Under the pieces are notes generated by a model. It was not told the origin of the DNA, made no database searches, and was given only the letters and a program-made list of their open reading frames with translations. Shown here piece by piece: positions 50,957 to 59,940 of a stretch of 64,000 bases of DNA. The position numbers and the translations under genes are program-made. This stretch comes from Aliiroseovarius zhejiangensis. Its GTDB lineage: Bacteria; Pseudomonadota; Alphaproteobacteria; Rhodobacterales; Rhodobacteraceae. Location: the NCBI RefSeq assembly GCF_014656375.1, contig NZ_BNCH01000001.1:682001-746000 (forward strand), read 5' to 3'. Position 1 is the stretch's first letter. Each line of letters begins with the position of its first letter.

Positions 50957-51973
50957 ATGACGGCCCTCACGAAATATCAGCGGCTGGAAGCGGCCGGGTT
51001 GTGGCGCGCCGATACGCAGGCGCAGCGCCGCGATGTGATCGTGTCGCTGGGGGATGCGACGCTGACCATCACCGACACGCATGAAACCGCGCTGACCCAT
51101 TGGTCCCTGCCCGCCATTCTTCGGCTGAACCCGTCCGAACGCCCGGCCCGCTATGCCCCCGGCGAAGATGCCACGGAAGAGTTGGAGATCGACGACGACA
51201 CGATGATCCGGGCGATTGAAAAGGTGCGCCGCGTTGTCGAACGCCGACGCCCCCACCCCGGTCGCCTGCGCCACTGGATCACGGCCGGACTGTTTTGCCT
51301 GTTATTGGTGCTGGGTGTGTTCTGGATGCCAGGGGCGCTGCGCAATTATACGGTCTCGGTGGTGCCGGACCCGACACGGGACGCCATCGGGCAAAGAATT
51401 CTGGATCGAATCGGCCGGGTGGCGGGCCAACACTGCGACGGGCACGAAGGGTTGGAGGCGCTAGACCGCTTGCAATCCCGCGTTCTGAACAGTGCGGATA
51501 CCCGCGTGATCGTGCTGTCGGGCGGGGTGCAGACCGCGACCCACCTGCCCGGTCGGATCACCCTTCTGAACCGCGCCTTGATCGAGGATTACGAAGAACC
51601 CGACGTGGTCGCCGGTTTCCTGCTGGCCGAGGATCTGCGCCGCCAGAACACCGACCCGATGAACGCCCTGCTGGAGCACGCGGGTCTGAAAGCGACCGCT
51701 CAGCTTCTGACGACCGGTGATTTGCCGGACAGCGTTATCGACAGCTATGCCGAGGATCTGTTGACCGCCCCTCCGGCCCCGCTGGACCAGACAGACCTTC
51801 TGGCGCGATTTGAACAAGCGGGGGTTCGCTCCACCCCCTATGCCTATGCGCTGGACATTTCCGGCGAAACGACGCTGGACCTGATCGAGGCCGATCCGGT
51901 CCCCTTGGCAGAGGCCACGCCCTTGTTGACGGATGCCAACTGGGTGCGTCTGCAAGGGATCTGCGGCGAATAA
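50957..51973 (+). CDS. Membrane protein with degenerate M48-like domain
   Basis: The 338-residue protein has a cytoplasmic N-terminal domain of about 110 residues, one transmembrane segment (about 115-132) and a periplasmic C-terminal domain. In that domain RVIVLSGGVQTATHLPGRITLLNRALI and VVAGFLLAEDLRRQNTDPM correspond in spacing to the strand-strand-helix region and HExxH helix of M48 metallopeptidases, but the His-Glu-x-x-His is absent. The likely reading is an inactive, M48-like protein, possibly a regulator. The similarity is weak and based on my reading of the motif; no other family is recognised. Confidence 0.6.
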   Translation: MTALTKYQRLEAAGLWRADTQAQRRDVIVSLGDATLTITDTHETALTHWSLPAILRLNPSERPARYAPGEDATEELEIDDDTMIRAIEKVRRVVERRRPHPGRLRHWITAGLFCLLLVLGVFWMPGALRNYTVSVVPDPTRDAIGQRILDRIGRVAGQHCDGHEGLEALDRLQSRVLNSADTRVIVLSGGVQTATHLPGRITLLNRALIEDYEEPDVVAGFLLAEDLRRQNTDPMNALLEHAGLKATAQLLTTGDLPDSVIDSYAEDLLTAPPAPLDQTDLLARFEQAGVRSTPYAYALDISGETTLDLIEADPVPLAEATPLLTDANWVRLQGICGE

Positions 51974-51980
51974 GCGGCCC

Positions 51981-51994
51981 GGCAGATAACTGCC
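51981..51994. terminator. Short inverted repeat between convergent genes
   Basis: GGCAG-ATAA-CTGCC lies between the stops of the M48-like and upp genes. The 5-bp stem and 4-base loop are weak and no long T-run follows, so the terminator role is doubtful. Confidence 0.3.
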
Positions 51995-52627
51995 TTACTT
52001 CGTGCCGAACATCCGGTCGCCCGCATCACCCAATCCCGGCATGATATACCCTTTTTCGTTCAGCTTTTCATCCAGCGCGGCTGTGATGATCGGCACATCG
52101 GGATGGGCTTCCTTCATCCGGGCCACCCCTTCGGGCGCAGCCAGAAGGCACATGAACCGAATGTTGCGTGCACCGGCCTTTTTCAACAGATCAATCGCCG
52201 CGGCCGAGCTGTTGCCGGTGGCGAGCATCGGATCGACAGCAATGACCAGACGATCTTCCAGCGCCTCGGGCACCTTGAAGTAATACTGCACGGGCTCCAG
52301 CGTTTCCTCGTCGCGGTACAGCCCGACGAACCCCACGCGGGCCGATGGGATCAGTTCAAGAACCCCGTCCAGCAACCCATTGCCCGCCCGCAAGATCGAC
52401 ACCAGTGCCAACTTGCGCCCCGCCAGCACCGGGGCGTCCATCTCCTGCATCGGCGTCTTGATCCGCTGGGTTTCCATCGGAAGCTCGCGCGTCACCTCAT
52501 AGGCCAGAAGCTGGCTGATTTCGCGCAGAAGCTGGCGGAAATGGTTGGTCGGCGTGGTCTCGTCGCGCATCAGGGTCAGCTTGTGCTGGATCAACGGGTG
52601 CTTCACGACGGTCAGATGCTCATACAT
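51995..52627 (-). CDS. upp: Uracil phosphoribosyltransferase
   Basis: The 210-residue enzyme salvages uracil to UMP with PRPP. The PRPP loop [25 protein letters not shown] is intact, and [20 protein letters not shown] at the N-terminus and [14 protein letters not shown] at the C-terminus (uracil and product sites) are typical. It overlaps the add gene by 8 bases and is the last gene of the cdd-deoB-add-upp operon. Confidence 0.96.
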   Translation of the reverse strand: MYEHLTVVKHPLIQHKLTLMRDETTPTNHFRQLLREISQLLAYEVTRELPMETQRIKTPMQEMDAPVLAGRKLALVSILRAGNGLLDGVLELIPSARVGFVGLYRDEETLEPVQYYFKVPEALEDRLVIAVDPMLATGNSSAAAIDLLKKAGARNIRFMCLLAAPEGVARMKEAHPDVPIITAALDEKLNEKGYIMPGLGDAGDRMFGTK

Positions 52628-53612
52628 CCTGGGCCTCCACTATCTTGCGCACACGCTCGCGTGTCGCATCATCACAAAACGCCGCCTCGATGGCGGTCAG
52701 GTTCAGGGCTTTGAAATCTGCCGCATCCCAGCCAAACTGGCGCGACAGATCTTCGTATTCTTTCACCATATCGGTGCGGAAAAACGGCGGGTCGTCGGTG
52801 GACACCGTGACTTTCACACCCCGATCGCGCAGCCTGGCAATCGGGTGGGCTGCAAGGTCGGGATAGACACCAAGAAAGACGTTGGAGCCGGGGCAGACCT
52901 CTAGCGTGATCCCGTCTTGGACCAATCGGTCGACCAACGCAGGGTCTTCGATGGCGCGCACCCCGTGGCCGATACGTTCAACCCGCAGATCATCCAGGGC
53001 TGCCCGCACCTCGTCCGGGCCGTTCCATTCGCCCGCATGGGTGGTCAGCTTCAACCCGGCCTCGCGCGCCATGTCGAATGCATAGGCAAAATCGCCCTGT
53101 TTGCCGGATTTCTCGTCCCCACCCATGCCATAGCCGGTGATGAACCCGCCCGCGGTCTGTTGCGCACACCGCGCGACCTCACGCGCCGCGTCCGGGCCGA
53201 AATGACGCACGGCGGTCACGATCCCGCGCAGCGTGATGCCCGCATCACGCTCGGCCTCTGCGGCGGCGTCCTGGATGGCGGCAAGATAGTCGCGCCACGC
53301 CGACACATCACGCCCACCGCAGAAATCGGGCGAGATGAACGTCTCGACATAGACCACGCCCGCCTCGGCGCAGTTCTCCAGCACCGCACGGGTCAACCGC
53401 GCATAATCTTGCGGCGAGTTCAGCACCGAGGTTGCCGCTTCATATACTTCAAGGAAATGCCAGAAATCGCGATAGGCATAGCCGCCATCTGCCGCGAAGA
53501 TCCCAGACAGATCGACGTTTTTTTCCTTTGCCAATCCGCGAATGAAGTCTGGCGGCGCCGCCCCTTCGATATGGGTGTGCAACTCGACCTTTGGCAATGC
53601 TTTGAAACTCAT
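52620..53612 (-). CDS. add: Adenosine deaminase
   Basis: The 330-residue amidohydrolase deaminates adenosine to inosine. Zinc and substrate residues are in [32 protein letters not shown] and VSTDDPPFF, all in family order. It overlaps deoB by four bases upstream and upp by eight downstream. The EWNG loop deviates slightly from typical E. coli Add, so close relatives such as adenine-type deaminases are possible, but this order is typical of Add. Confidence 0.92.
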   Translation of the reverse strand: MSFKALPKVELHTHIEGAAPPDFIRGLAKEKNVDLSGIFAADGGYAYRDFWHFLEVYEAATSVLNSPQDYARLTRAVLENCAEAGVVYVETFISPDFCGGRDVSAWRDYLAAIQDAAAEAERDAGITLRGIVTAVRHFGPDAAREVARCAQQTAGGFITGYGMGGDEKSGKQGDFAYAFDMAREAGLKLTTHAGEWNGPDEVRAALDDLRVERIGHGVRAIEDPALVDRLVQDGITLEVCPGSNVFLGVYPDLAAHPIARLRDRGVKVTVSTDDPPFFRTDMVKEYEDLSRQFGWDAADFKALNLTAIEAAFCDDATRERVRKIVEAQDV

Positions 53613-54823
53613 AGAAACGACTTCCCCGCCCCGCGGGCGTCCAGCCCCAGATGTGCCGCGACAGATGCCCCAATGTCAGAGAAACCGCAAATGCCAATTT
53701 CCTTTGCGCCCAGTCCGGCGCCGATCACCGGGACACGTTCGCGTGTGTGATCTGTGCCGACCCAGGTCGGATCATTGCCGTGATCGGCGGTGAAGATCAG
53801 CACGTCACCGTCGCGCATCTTGTCAAACACGCGTGGCAGTTCGGCGTCGAACCATTCCAACGCGCGGGCATAGCCCGACACGTCGCGCCGATGGCCGTAT
53901 TGGCTGTCGAACTCGACAAAATTTGCAAAAACCAGATCGCCATCCTGCGCGCTGTCCATCGACGCCACAAGATGTTCCATCAACTCGGCGTCTGCGCCTT
54001 TCTTCAAGGTATCAATGCCGCGATGGGCGAAGATGTCGCCAATCTTGCCAATTGCATGAACCTTGCGTCCCGCGTCATGCACCCAATCGCACAGGGTGGG
54101 CTTGGGCGGAGTCATCGCAAAATCGCGGCGGTTGGTGGTGCGCTTGAAGCCCTCGGCCTCGGACCCGACGAAGGGGCGGGCAATGGCACGGCCAACCTGC
54201 ATTTTGTGGACGATGGGTGCGATGTCCTCACACAGCGAGATCAGCCGATCCAGGCCAAACGTCTCTTCGTGGGCGGCAATCTGGATCACGCTATCGACCG
54301 AGGTATAGACGATGGGCTTGCCGGTGCGCACATGCTCGGCGCCCAGGTCTTCGATGATCTGCGTGCCGGATGCGTGCTTGTTGCCCAGAATGCCATCCAC
54401 ACCGGCGATTTCGCAAATCTTTCGGGTCAGGTCTTCGGGAAAGGCAGGCTGGGTATCGGGGAAATACCCCCAGTCCCATGGCACCGGCACACCAGCAATT
54501 TCCCAATGGCCGGACGGCGTGTCCTTGCCATTCGACACCTCTTGCGCCGCGCCCCACAGGCCGTGCGGGGTTGCGTTCAGCCCCGGCGTTTCATCATTCG
54601 AGGCCAGCCGGATCGCCGCCCCCAGCCCCAGCCCGTCCAGATTTGGCATCTTCAATGGGCCAGAGCGCCCATCCTCGGCCCGGCCTTCGGCGCAGGCCTG
54701 CGCGATATGGGCCAGTGTGTTGGACCCGGTATCCGGCACCGTCTTGTCGTTGAAAAACTTGTGCGCGTCAGGGGCGCCGCCACAGCCGGCGCTGTCCAGA
54801 ACGATCAGGAAGGCACGGTTCAT
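53609..54823 (-). CDS. deoB: Phosphopentomutase
   Basis: The start is ATG at 54823, overlapping the cdd stop by four bases. The 404-residue alkaline-phosphatase-fold enzyme interconverts ribose-1-phosphate and ribose-5-phosphate (and deoxy forms). Key motifs: [20 protein letters not shown] with the metal Asp, TGSNTLAHI with the phosphorylated Thr, [10 protein letters not shown] and [16 protein letters not shown]. It connects nucleoside cleavage to pentose phosphates. deoA or a nucleoside phosphorylase is not adjacent in this window. Confidence 0.96.
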   Translation of the reverse strand: MNRAFLIVLDSAGCGGAPDAHKFFNDKTVPDTGSNTLAHIAQACAEGRAEDGRSGPLKMPNLDGLGLGAAIRLASNDETPGLNATPHGLWGAAQEVSNGKDTPSGHWEIAGVPVPWDWGYFPDTQPAFPEDLTRKICEIAGVDGILGNKHASGTQIIEDLGAEHVRTGKPIVYTSVDSVIQIAAHEETFGLDRLISLCEDIAPIVHKMQVGRAIARPFVGSEAEGFKRTTNRRDFAMTPPKPTLCDWVHDAGRKVHAIGKIGDIFAHRGIDTLKKGADAELMEHLVASMDSAQDGDLVFANFVEFDSQYGHRRDVSGYARALEWFDAELPRVFDKMRDGDVLIFTADHGNDPTWVGTDHTRERVPVIGAGLGAKEIGICGFSDIGASVAAHLGLDARGAGKSFL

Positions 54824-55212
54824 GTGTTCTCCATATGCTCGGTGCCAAAAGCGCCCGGCAGCAGCTCGGCCATGGTCATGGTCAGGCTTTCGCCACCCAT
54901 CGTCATCATTCTGATGGTGGCATCTGCGTCGGCGAATTCGGCCAGTTTCTGGCGGCATCCACCGCAGGGTGTCACCGGCAAGGGGGCATCCGCGATGACC
55001 ACCGCTTCCACAACCTTGTGATCACCCGCAACCACCATGGCAGCGATGGCACCCGCTTCGGCGCAGGTGCCTTCGGGATAGGCCACGTTTTCAACATTGC
55101 AGCCCGCATATACATGGCCCGACGCACATCGCAGTGCCGCGCCCACCTTGAAATTCGAATACGGGGCATACGCATTTTCACGCGCGGTTTTGGCAGCATC
55201 CAGCAGCGACAT
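54820..55212 (-). CDS. cdd: Cytidine deaminase
   Basis: The start is ATG at 55212 with GGAGG upstream. The 130-residue enzyme converts cytidine and deoxycytidine to uridine forms. Zinc ligands and catalytic Glu are in [19 protein letters not shown] and [12 protein letters not shown]. It is the first gene of the leftward nucleoside salvage operon and is divergent from maeB. Confidence 0.95.
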   Translation of the reverse strand: MSLLDAAKTARENAYAPYSNFKVGAALRCASGHVYAGCNVENVAYPEGTCAEAGAIAAMVVAGDHKVVEAVVIADAPLPVTPCGGCRQKLAEFADADATIRMMTMGGESLTMTMAELLPGAFGTEHMENT

Positions 55213-55330
55213 CGGGCCTCCTGAACGGATATGAGGTTGGTATTCAGACACCGTGACCCGCCACGCAGCGGGATGCAAGGCCAAACCGCCCATATTGACG
55301 TGCCTGCGATTTCCTGCGCTATCCTGTGAT

Positions 55331-55401
55331 TGCGCAAGCAGGCTTGATTGCGCACCTTTACCTGTAGTAAAGCGACCCAAAAGATAGTTTAAAGTTAAAC
55401 T
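55331..55401. promoter_or_regulatory. Three nested inverted repeats in the cdd-maeB divergent region
   Basis: TGCGCAA-N10-TTGCGCA (55331-55354, with CAAGC-AG-GCTTG nested inside), CTTTAC-N5-GTAAAG (55356-55372) and AGTTTAA-AG-TTAAACT (55386-55401) are each perfect. The last ends 7 bases before the GGAGG site of maeB. Together they form a compact operator-like region for one or more regulators of maeB. Confidence 0.55.
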
Positions 55402-55418
55402 TCTTGCCGGAGGACACC

Positions 55419-57692
55419 GTGAGCGACGACAACTACCCCCGCAAACGCGCACTGGATTACCATGAATTTCCGAAGCCCGGGAAGCTGGAGATCCGCGCCA
55501 CGAAACCGATGGCGAACGGGCGCGATCTGAGCCTGGCGTATTCGCCGGGGGTGGCCGAAGCCTGTATCGAAATCAAGAACGACCCTTCGGCGGCAAGCCG
55601 CTACACCGCACGGGGCAATCTGGTTGCCGTTGTGTCGAACGGGACTGCGGTGCTTGGTCTTGGAAATATTGGCGCGCTGGCTTCGAAACCGGTGATGGAA
55701 GGCAAGGCGGTTCTGTTCAAGAAATTTGCCAACATCGACTGTTTCGACATCGAACTGAACGAAAAAGACCCCGAAAAACTGGCCGAGATCGTCTGCGCCA
55801 TGGAACCCAGCTTCGGCGCGATCAACCTGGAAGACATCAAGGCCCCCGATTGTTTCATCGTTGAACAAATCTGTCGCGAGCGGATGAACATTCCGGTGTT
55901 CCATGACGACCAACACGGCACCGCCATTGTCGTGGGCGCGGCGGCCACCAACGCGCTGCGCGTTGCTGATAAGTCATTCGATCAGATCAAGGTCGTGTCC
56001 ACCGGCGGTGGGGCGGCTGGGATTGCCTGCCTGAACATGCTGCTGAAACTGGGCGTGAAGCGCGAAAACGTCTGGCTGTGCGATATCGACGGGCTTGTCT
56101 ATGAAGGCCGCGAGACCGAGATGACACCGCAAAAGGCCGCCTATGCTCAAGGCAAGACTCCGGCCACACTGGACGATGTGATCAAGGATGCCGATCTGTT
56201 CCTGGGTCTGTCCGGCCCCGGCGTTTTGAAGCCCGAAATGGTCGCAAAAATGTCGAAACGCCCGATCATTTTCGCACTTGCCAACCCCACGCCCGAGATC
56301 ATGCCCGACGAAGTGCGCGCCGTTGCGCCTGATGCGCTGATCGCAACCGGTCGGTCGGATTTTCCCAATCAGGTCAACAATGTCCTGTGTTTCCCCTTCA
56401 TCTTTCGCGGTGCGTTGGACGTTGGCGCGACCGAGATCAACGACGCGATGCAACTGGGCTGTATCGAAGGAATCGCGGCTCTGGCCCGCGCGACAACCTC
56501 TGCCGAGGCCGCCGCCGCCTACAAGGGCGAACAACTCAGCTTTGGCGAGGACTACCTGATCCCGAAGCCCTTTGACCCGCGTCTGATGGGTGTCGTTGCC
56601 AGCGCAGTGGCAAAAGCCGCGATGGAAAGCGGCGTCGCCACACGCCCGGTGGACGATATCGCAGCCTATAAGGCGACGCTGGACGGATCCGTATTCCGCT
56701 CGGCCCTGATCATGCGCCCGGTCTTCGAAGCCGCCGCCACCGCCGAGCGCCGCATCGTCTTTGCCGAGGGCGAGGATGAGCGCGTGTTGCGTGCCGCCAA
56801 CGCGATGCTTGAGGAAACCACCGATGCGCCGATCCTGATCGGACGACCGGACGTGATCGCGCATCGCTGTGAACGTGCCGGTCTGTCAATCACGCCCGGC
56901 AAGGATTTCCAGATCGTGAACCCGGAACGCGATGACCGCTATCGCGACTACTGGACCGCCTATCACCAGATCATGGCGCGCAAAGGCACAACGCCGGATC
57001 TTGCCAAGGCGATCTTGCGCACGAACACGACCGCGATTGCCGCGATCATGGTGCATCTGGAACAGGCAGACAGCATGATTGCCGGCACCTTCGGGCAATT
57101 TTTGTGGCACCTGAACTATATCAAGCAAATCCTCGGGACAGACCAATTGCACCCGATTGGGGCGCTCAGCCTTATGATCTTGCAGGATGGCCCATTGTTC
57201 ATTGCTGACACGCACGTGCACAACACACCAACGTCGGAACAGATCGCAGAATCGGTGTGTGCAGCAGCGCGCCATGTGCGCCGCTTCGGGGTCGAGCCGA
57301 AAATCGCGCTTTGTTCCTATTCTCAGTTCGGCAACCACGATGGCGACAGCGGCAAACGGGCCCGTGGCGCGCTTGAAATTCTGGACAGCCGTCCGCGCGA
57401 TTTCGCGTATGAGGGCGAGATGCATGTCGACGCGGCGCTGGACACGGATGTACGGAACCACATCTTCCCCGATGCCCGTTTCGACGGGCCGGCCAACACG
57501 CTTGTGTTTGCCAATGCCGATGCTGCCAGTGCTGTGCGCAACACGTTGAAGGTCAAGGGCGGCGGGCTTGAGGTCGGGCCGATCCTGATGGGCATGGGCA
57601 ACCGCGCCCATATCGTCACGCCGTCAATCACGGCACGCGGGCTGTTGAACATGTCGGCGGTCGCCGGCACACCCGTTGCCAAGTATGGCTGA
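55419..57692 (+). CDS. maeB: NADP-type malic enzyme with C-terminal phosphotransacetylase-like domain
   Basis: GTG at 55419 is preferred because GGAGG at 55409-55413 is 5 bases upstream; a TTG at 55404 would precede that site. The 757-residue protein has a malic enzyme N-terminal part ([31 protein letters not shown]), an NAD(P) domain ([21 protein letters not shown]) and a C-terminal region (about 430-757) resembling phosphotransacetylase ([23 protein letters not shown]). It decarboxylates malate to pyruvate, producing NADPH; the C-terminal domain usually senses acetyl-CoA. Length and order match MaeB. Confidence 0.94.
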   Translation: MSDDNYPRKRALDYHEFPKPGKLEIRATKPMANGRDLSLAYSPGVAEACIEIKNDPSAASRYTARGNLVAVVSNGTAVLGLGNIGALASKPVMEGKAVLFKKFANIDCFDIELNEKDPEKLAEIVCAMEPSFGAINLEDIKAPDCFIVEQICRERMNIPVFHDDQHGTAIVVGAAATNALRVADKSFDQIKVVSTGGGAAGIACLNMLLKLGVKRENVWLCDIDGLVYEGRETEMTPQKAAYAQGKTPATLDDVIKDADLFLGLSGPGVLKPEMVAKMSKRPIIFALANPTPEIMPDEVRAVAPDALIATGRSDFPNQVNNVLCFPFIFRGALDVGATEINDAMQLGCIEGIAALARATTSAEAAAAYKGEQLSFGEDYLIPKPFDPRLMGVVASAVAKAAMESGVATRPVDDIAAYKATLDGSVFRSALIMRPVFEAAATAERRIVFAEGEDERVLRAANAMLEETTDAPILIGRPDVIAHRCERAGLSITPGKDFQIVNPERDDRYRDYWTAYHQIMARKGTTPDLAKAILRTNTTAIAAIMVHLEQADSMIAGTFGQFLWHLNYIKQILGTDQLHPIGALSLMILQDGPLFIADTHVHNTPTSEQIAESVCAAARHVRRFGVEPKIALCSYSQFGNHDGDSGKRARGALEILDSRPRDFAYEGEMHVDAALDTDVRNHIFPDARFDGPANTLVFANADAASAVRNTLKVKGGGLEVGPILMGMGNRAHIVTPSITARGLLNMSAVAGTPVAKYG

Positions 57693-57718
57693 GACGACTC
57701 AGGGCTGCTAATCTTTGC

Positions 57719-57755
57719 AAGGCGGAGTTTGCAGATTTGCAAATTCCGCCTTTTT
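57719..57755 (+). terminator. Intrinsic terminator of maeB
   Basis: A 15-bp stem AAGGCGGAGTTTGCA / TGCAAATTCCGCCTT with one G-T wobble and a 4-base loop is followed by a T-run. It lies 27 bases after the maeB stop. Its arms contain TTTGCA sequences, so two of the TTTGCAA-like matches in this region are explained by the terminator itself. Confidence 0.9.
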
Positions 57756-57783
57756 CAAAATTCAGACGCTTGTTTCGCAGTGG

Positions 57784-57824
57784 TTTGCAAAAATTTGCAA
57801 GCCATTTCCTGCTCGATTGCAAAT
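57784..57824. promoter_or_regulatory. ScfR-type TTTGCAA sites upstream of prpE
   Basis: TTTGCAA occurs at 57784-57790 and 57794-57800, 10 bases apart (one helical turn), and ATTGCAAAT follows at 57816-57824. These lie 100-140 bases before the prpE start, outside the maeB terminator. As I recall, PccR of Rhodobacter sphaeroides (ScfR family) uses paired TTTGCAAA motifs to control propionyl-CoA genes; spacing here is 10 instead of 12 bases. Control of prpE by such a regulator is inferred; no scfR-type gene lies in the window. Confidence 0.5.
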
Positions 57825-57923
57825 TTTTTCCGTCAAACCGTCGCACCATGAAACAGCACGCTTGCCCCAAGGACAGTCAGGCGCGTAACACTTCTTACCA
57901 AGGGAAACTGGAGGAAGTGCACC

Positions 57924-59813
57924 ATGGCATACAAAGACGTTTACGCTGCGTGGCAGGCAGACCCGGAAGCATTCTGGATGGACGCCGCCAAGGCGATCAC
58001 CTGGGACAAGTCGCCATCGAAAGCGCTCTTTGACGAAAACGCACCGCTTTACGAGTGGTTCTCGGACGGCATGGTGAACACATGCTACAATGCCGTCGAC
58101 CGCCATGTCGAAAACGGCCGCGGCGATCAGGTGGCGATCATTTATGACAGCCCGATCACCGGCAACAAGGCCAAGATCACCTATGCCCAGTTGCAAAACC
58201 GCGTCGCAGCCATCGCGGGCGCGCTGAAAGCAAAGGGCGTCGAAAAAGGCGACCGCGTGATCATCTACATGCCGATGGTGCCCGAGGCCTTGATGGCGAT
58301 GCTGGCCGTGACCCGGATCGGTGCGGTGCATTCGGTGGTGTTCGGCGGGTTTGCATCGAACGAACTGGCCGTGCGTATCAACGATGCCAAGCCCAAGGCG
58401 ATCATCGCCGCGTCCTGCGGGATCGAACCGGGGCGCGTCATAGCCTACAAACCATTGCTGGACGGGGCGATCGACATTGCCGAACACAAGCCCGAGTTCA
58501 CCATCATCCTGCAACGCGAGGAAGCGGTGGCCGATCTGATCGACGGGCGCGATTTTGACTGGGCGGAGCTGGAGGCATCGGCGGAACCGGCCGATTGCCT
58601 GCCAGTCGAGGGCAACCACCCTGTCTATATCCTCTACACCTCTGGCACGACCGGGCAGCCCAAGGGTGTGATCCGTCATACCGGCGGACATCTGGTGGCG
58701 CTGAACTGGACAATGAAGAACCTCTATAACGTCGATCCGGGTGACGTGTTCTGGGCGGCGTCTGATGTGGGTTGGGTGGTTGGTCACAGCTATATCACCT
58801 ATGGCCCGCTGATCCACGGCAACACCACCATCGTGTTCGAGGGCAAGCCCGTGGGCACCCCGGATGCAGGCACCTTCTGGCGGGTGATTTCCGAACATAA
58901 CGTGAAGTCCTTCTTTACGGCCCCCACCGCGTTTCGCGCGGTAAAACGTGAAGACCCCAAGGGTGACTTCGTCAAGAAGTACGACCTGTCCTGCTTGAAA
59001 CAGGTCTATCTGGCCGGCGAACGTGCTGATCCGGACACCATTGTCTGGGCACAGGAACAGTTGAAGGTGCCGGTGATCGACCACTGGTGGCAGACCGAAA
59101 CCGGCTATGCGATTGCCGCAAACCCCTTGGGGATCGAGGAATTGCCAGTCAAGCTGGGCTCGCCTTCCGTTCCGATGCCGGGCTATGACGTGCAGATCCT
59201 TGACGAAGGAGGCCATCCGATGCCCGCGGGCGAGTTGGGAGCCATCGCGATCAAGCTGCCCCTGCCACCCGGCACCCTGCCCACGCTTTGGAACGCCGAA
59301 GAACGGTTCAAATCAAGCTATCTGAACGCCTTCCCCGGCTATTATGAAACGGGGGATGCCGGTTACAAGGACGAGGACGGATACCTTTACATCATGGCGC
59401 GCACCGATGACGTGATCAACGTCGCAGGGCACCGTCTGTCCACCGGCGCGATGGAGGAGGTTCTGGCCAGCCATCCCGATGTGGCCGAATGCGCCGTGAT
59501 CGGCGTCACCGACCAGTTGAAAGGGCAATTGCCCCTGGGGCTGATCTGCCTGAATGCGGGGACCGACCGGCCCGAGGGTGAGGTGACAGCCGAATGCGTC
59601 AAGCTGGTGCGTGACAAGATCGGACCTGTCGCAGCTTTCAAACTGTGCATCGTGGTGGATCGTTTGCCCAAGACGCGGTCGGGGAAGATCCTGCGCGCAA
59701 CCATGGTCTCGATCGCCGACGGCAAGGATTACAAGATGCCCGCCACGATCGACGACCCTGCCATTCTGGAAGAAATCCGCGAGGCGCTGCACAGCCTTGG
59801 CTATGCCGGCTGA
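57924..59813 (+). CDS. prpE: Propionyl-CoA synthetase
   Basis: The 629-residue ANL enzyme activates propionate (and often acetate) to CoA esters. The first residues MAYKDVYAAWQADPEAFW and LYEWFSDGMVNTCYNAVDRHVE match the PrpE clade more than Acs. ATP and CoA motifs are ILYTSGTTGQPKGV, VFWAASDVGWVVGHSYI, WWQTETGYAI, GRTDDVINVAGHRLS-type (here ARTDDVIN), and the catalytic Lys in LPKTRSGKILRATM. Length equals typical PrpE. It is preceded by TTTGCAA sites suited to propionyl-CoA control. Acetate as a second substrate is probable. Confidence 0.9.
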   Translation: MAYKDVYAAWQADPEAFWMDAAKAITWDKSPSKALFDENAPLYEWFSDGMVNTCYNAVDRHVENGRGDQVAIIYDSPITGNKAKITYAQLQNRVAAIAGALKAKGVEKGDRVIIYMPMVPEALMAMLAVTRIGAVHSVVFGGFASNELAVRINDAKPKAIIAASCGIEPGRVIAYKPLLDGAIDIAEHKPEFTIILQREEAVADLIDGRDFDWAELEASAEPADCLPVEGNHPVYILYTSGTTGQPKGVIRHTGGHLVALNWTMKNLYNVDPGDVFWAASDVGWVVGHSYITYGPLIHGNTTIVFEGKPVGTPDAGTFWRVISEHNVKSFFTAPTAFRAVKREDPKGDFVKKYDLSCLKQVYLAGERADPDTIVWAQEQLKVPVIDHWWQTETGYAIAANPLGIEELPVKLGSPSVPMPGYDVQILDEGGHPMPAGELGAIAIKLPLPPGTLPTLWNAEERFKSSYLNAFPGYYETGDAGYKDEDGYLYIMARTDDVINVAGHRLSTGAMEEVLASHPDVAECAVIGVTDQLKGQLPLGLICLNAGTDRPEGEVTAECVKLVRDKIGPVAAFKLCIVVDRLPKTRSGKILRATMVSIADGKDYKMPATIDDPAILEEIREALHSLGYAG

Positions 59814-59834
59814 GGCAGGTCCATGACGGCAAGC

Positions 59835-59870
59835 AACTCATCCGGCCCCGCGTCGGATGAGTTCTTTTTT
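59835..59870 (+). terminator. Intrinsic terminator of prpE
   Basis: A perfect 10-bp stem AACTCATCCG / CGGATGAGTT with a 9-base loop is followed by CTTTTTT. It lies 22 bases after the prpE stop. Confidence 0.9.
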
Positions 59871-59940
59871 GATTTTTTCCAACGGTAGGCTAGAACCAAC
59901 AGAGCAATTATTTTTTGAGCAGATTTATTGGGGAGCAACC

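Noticed and set aside
57728-57743. ScfR sites TTTGCAG/TTTGCAA within the maeB terminator
   Set aside because: The two words are arms of the terminator stem, so their symmetry has a simpler explanation.
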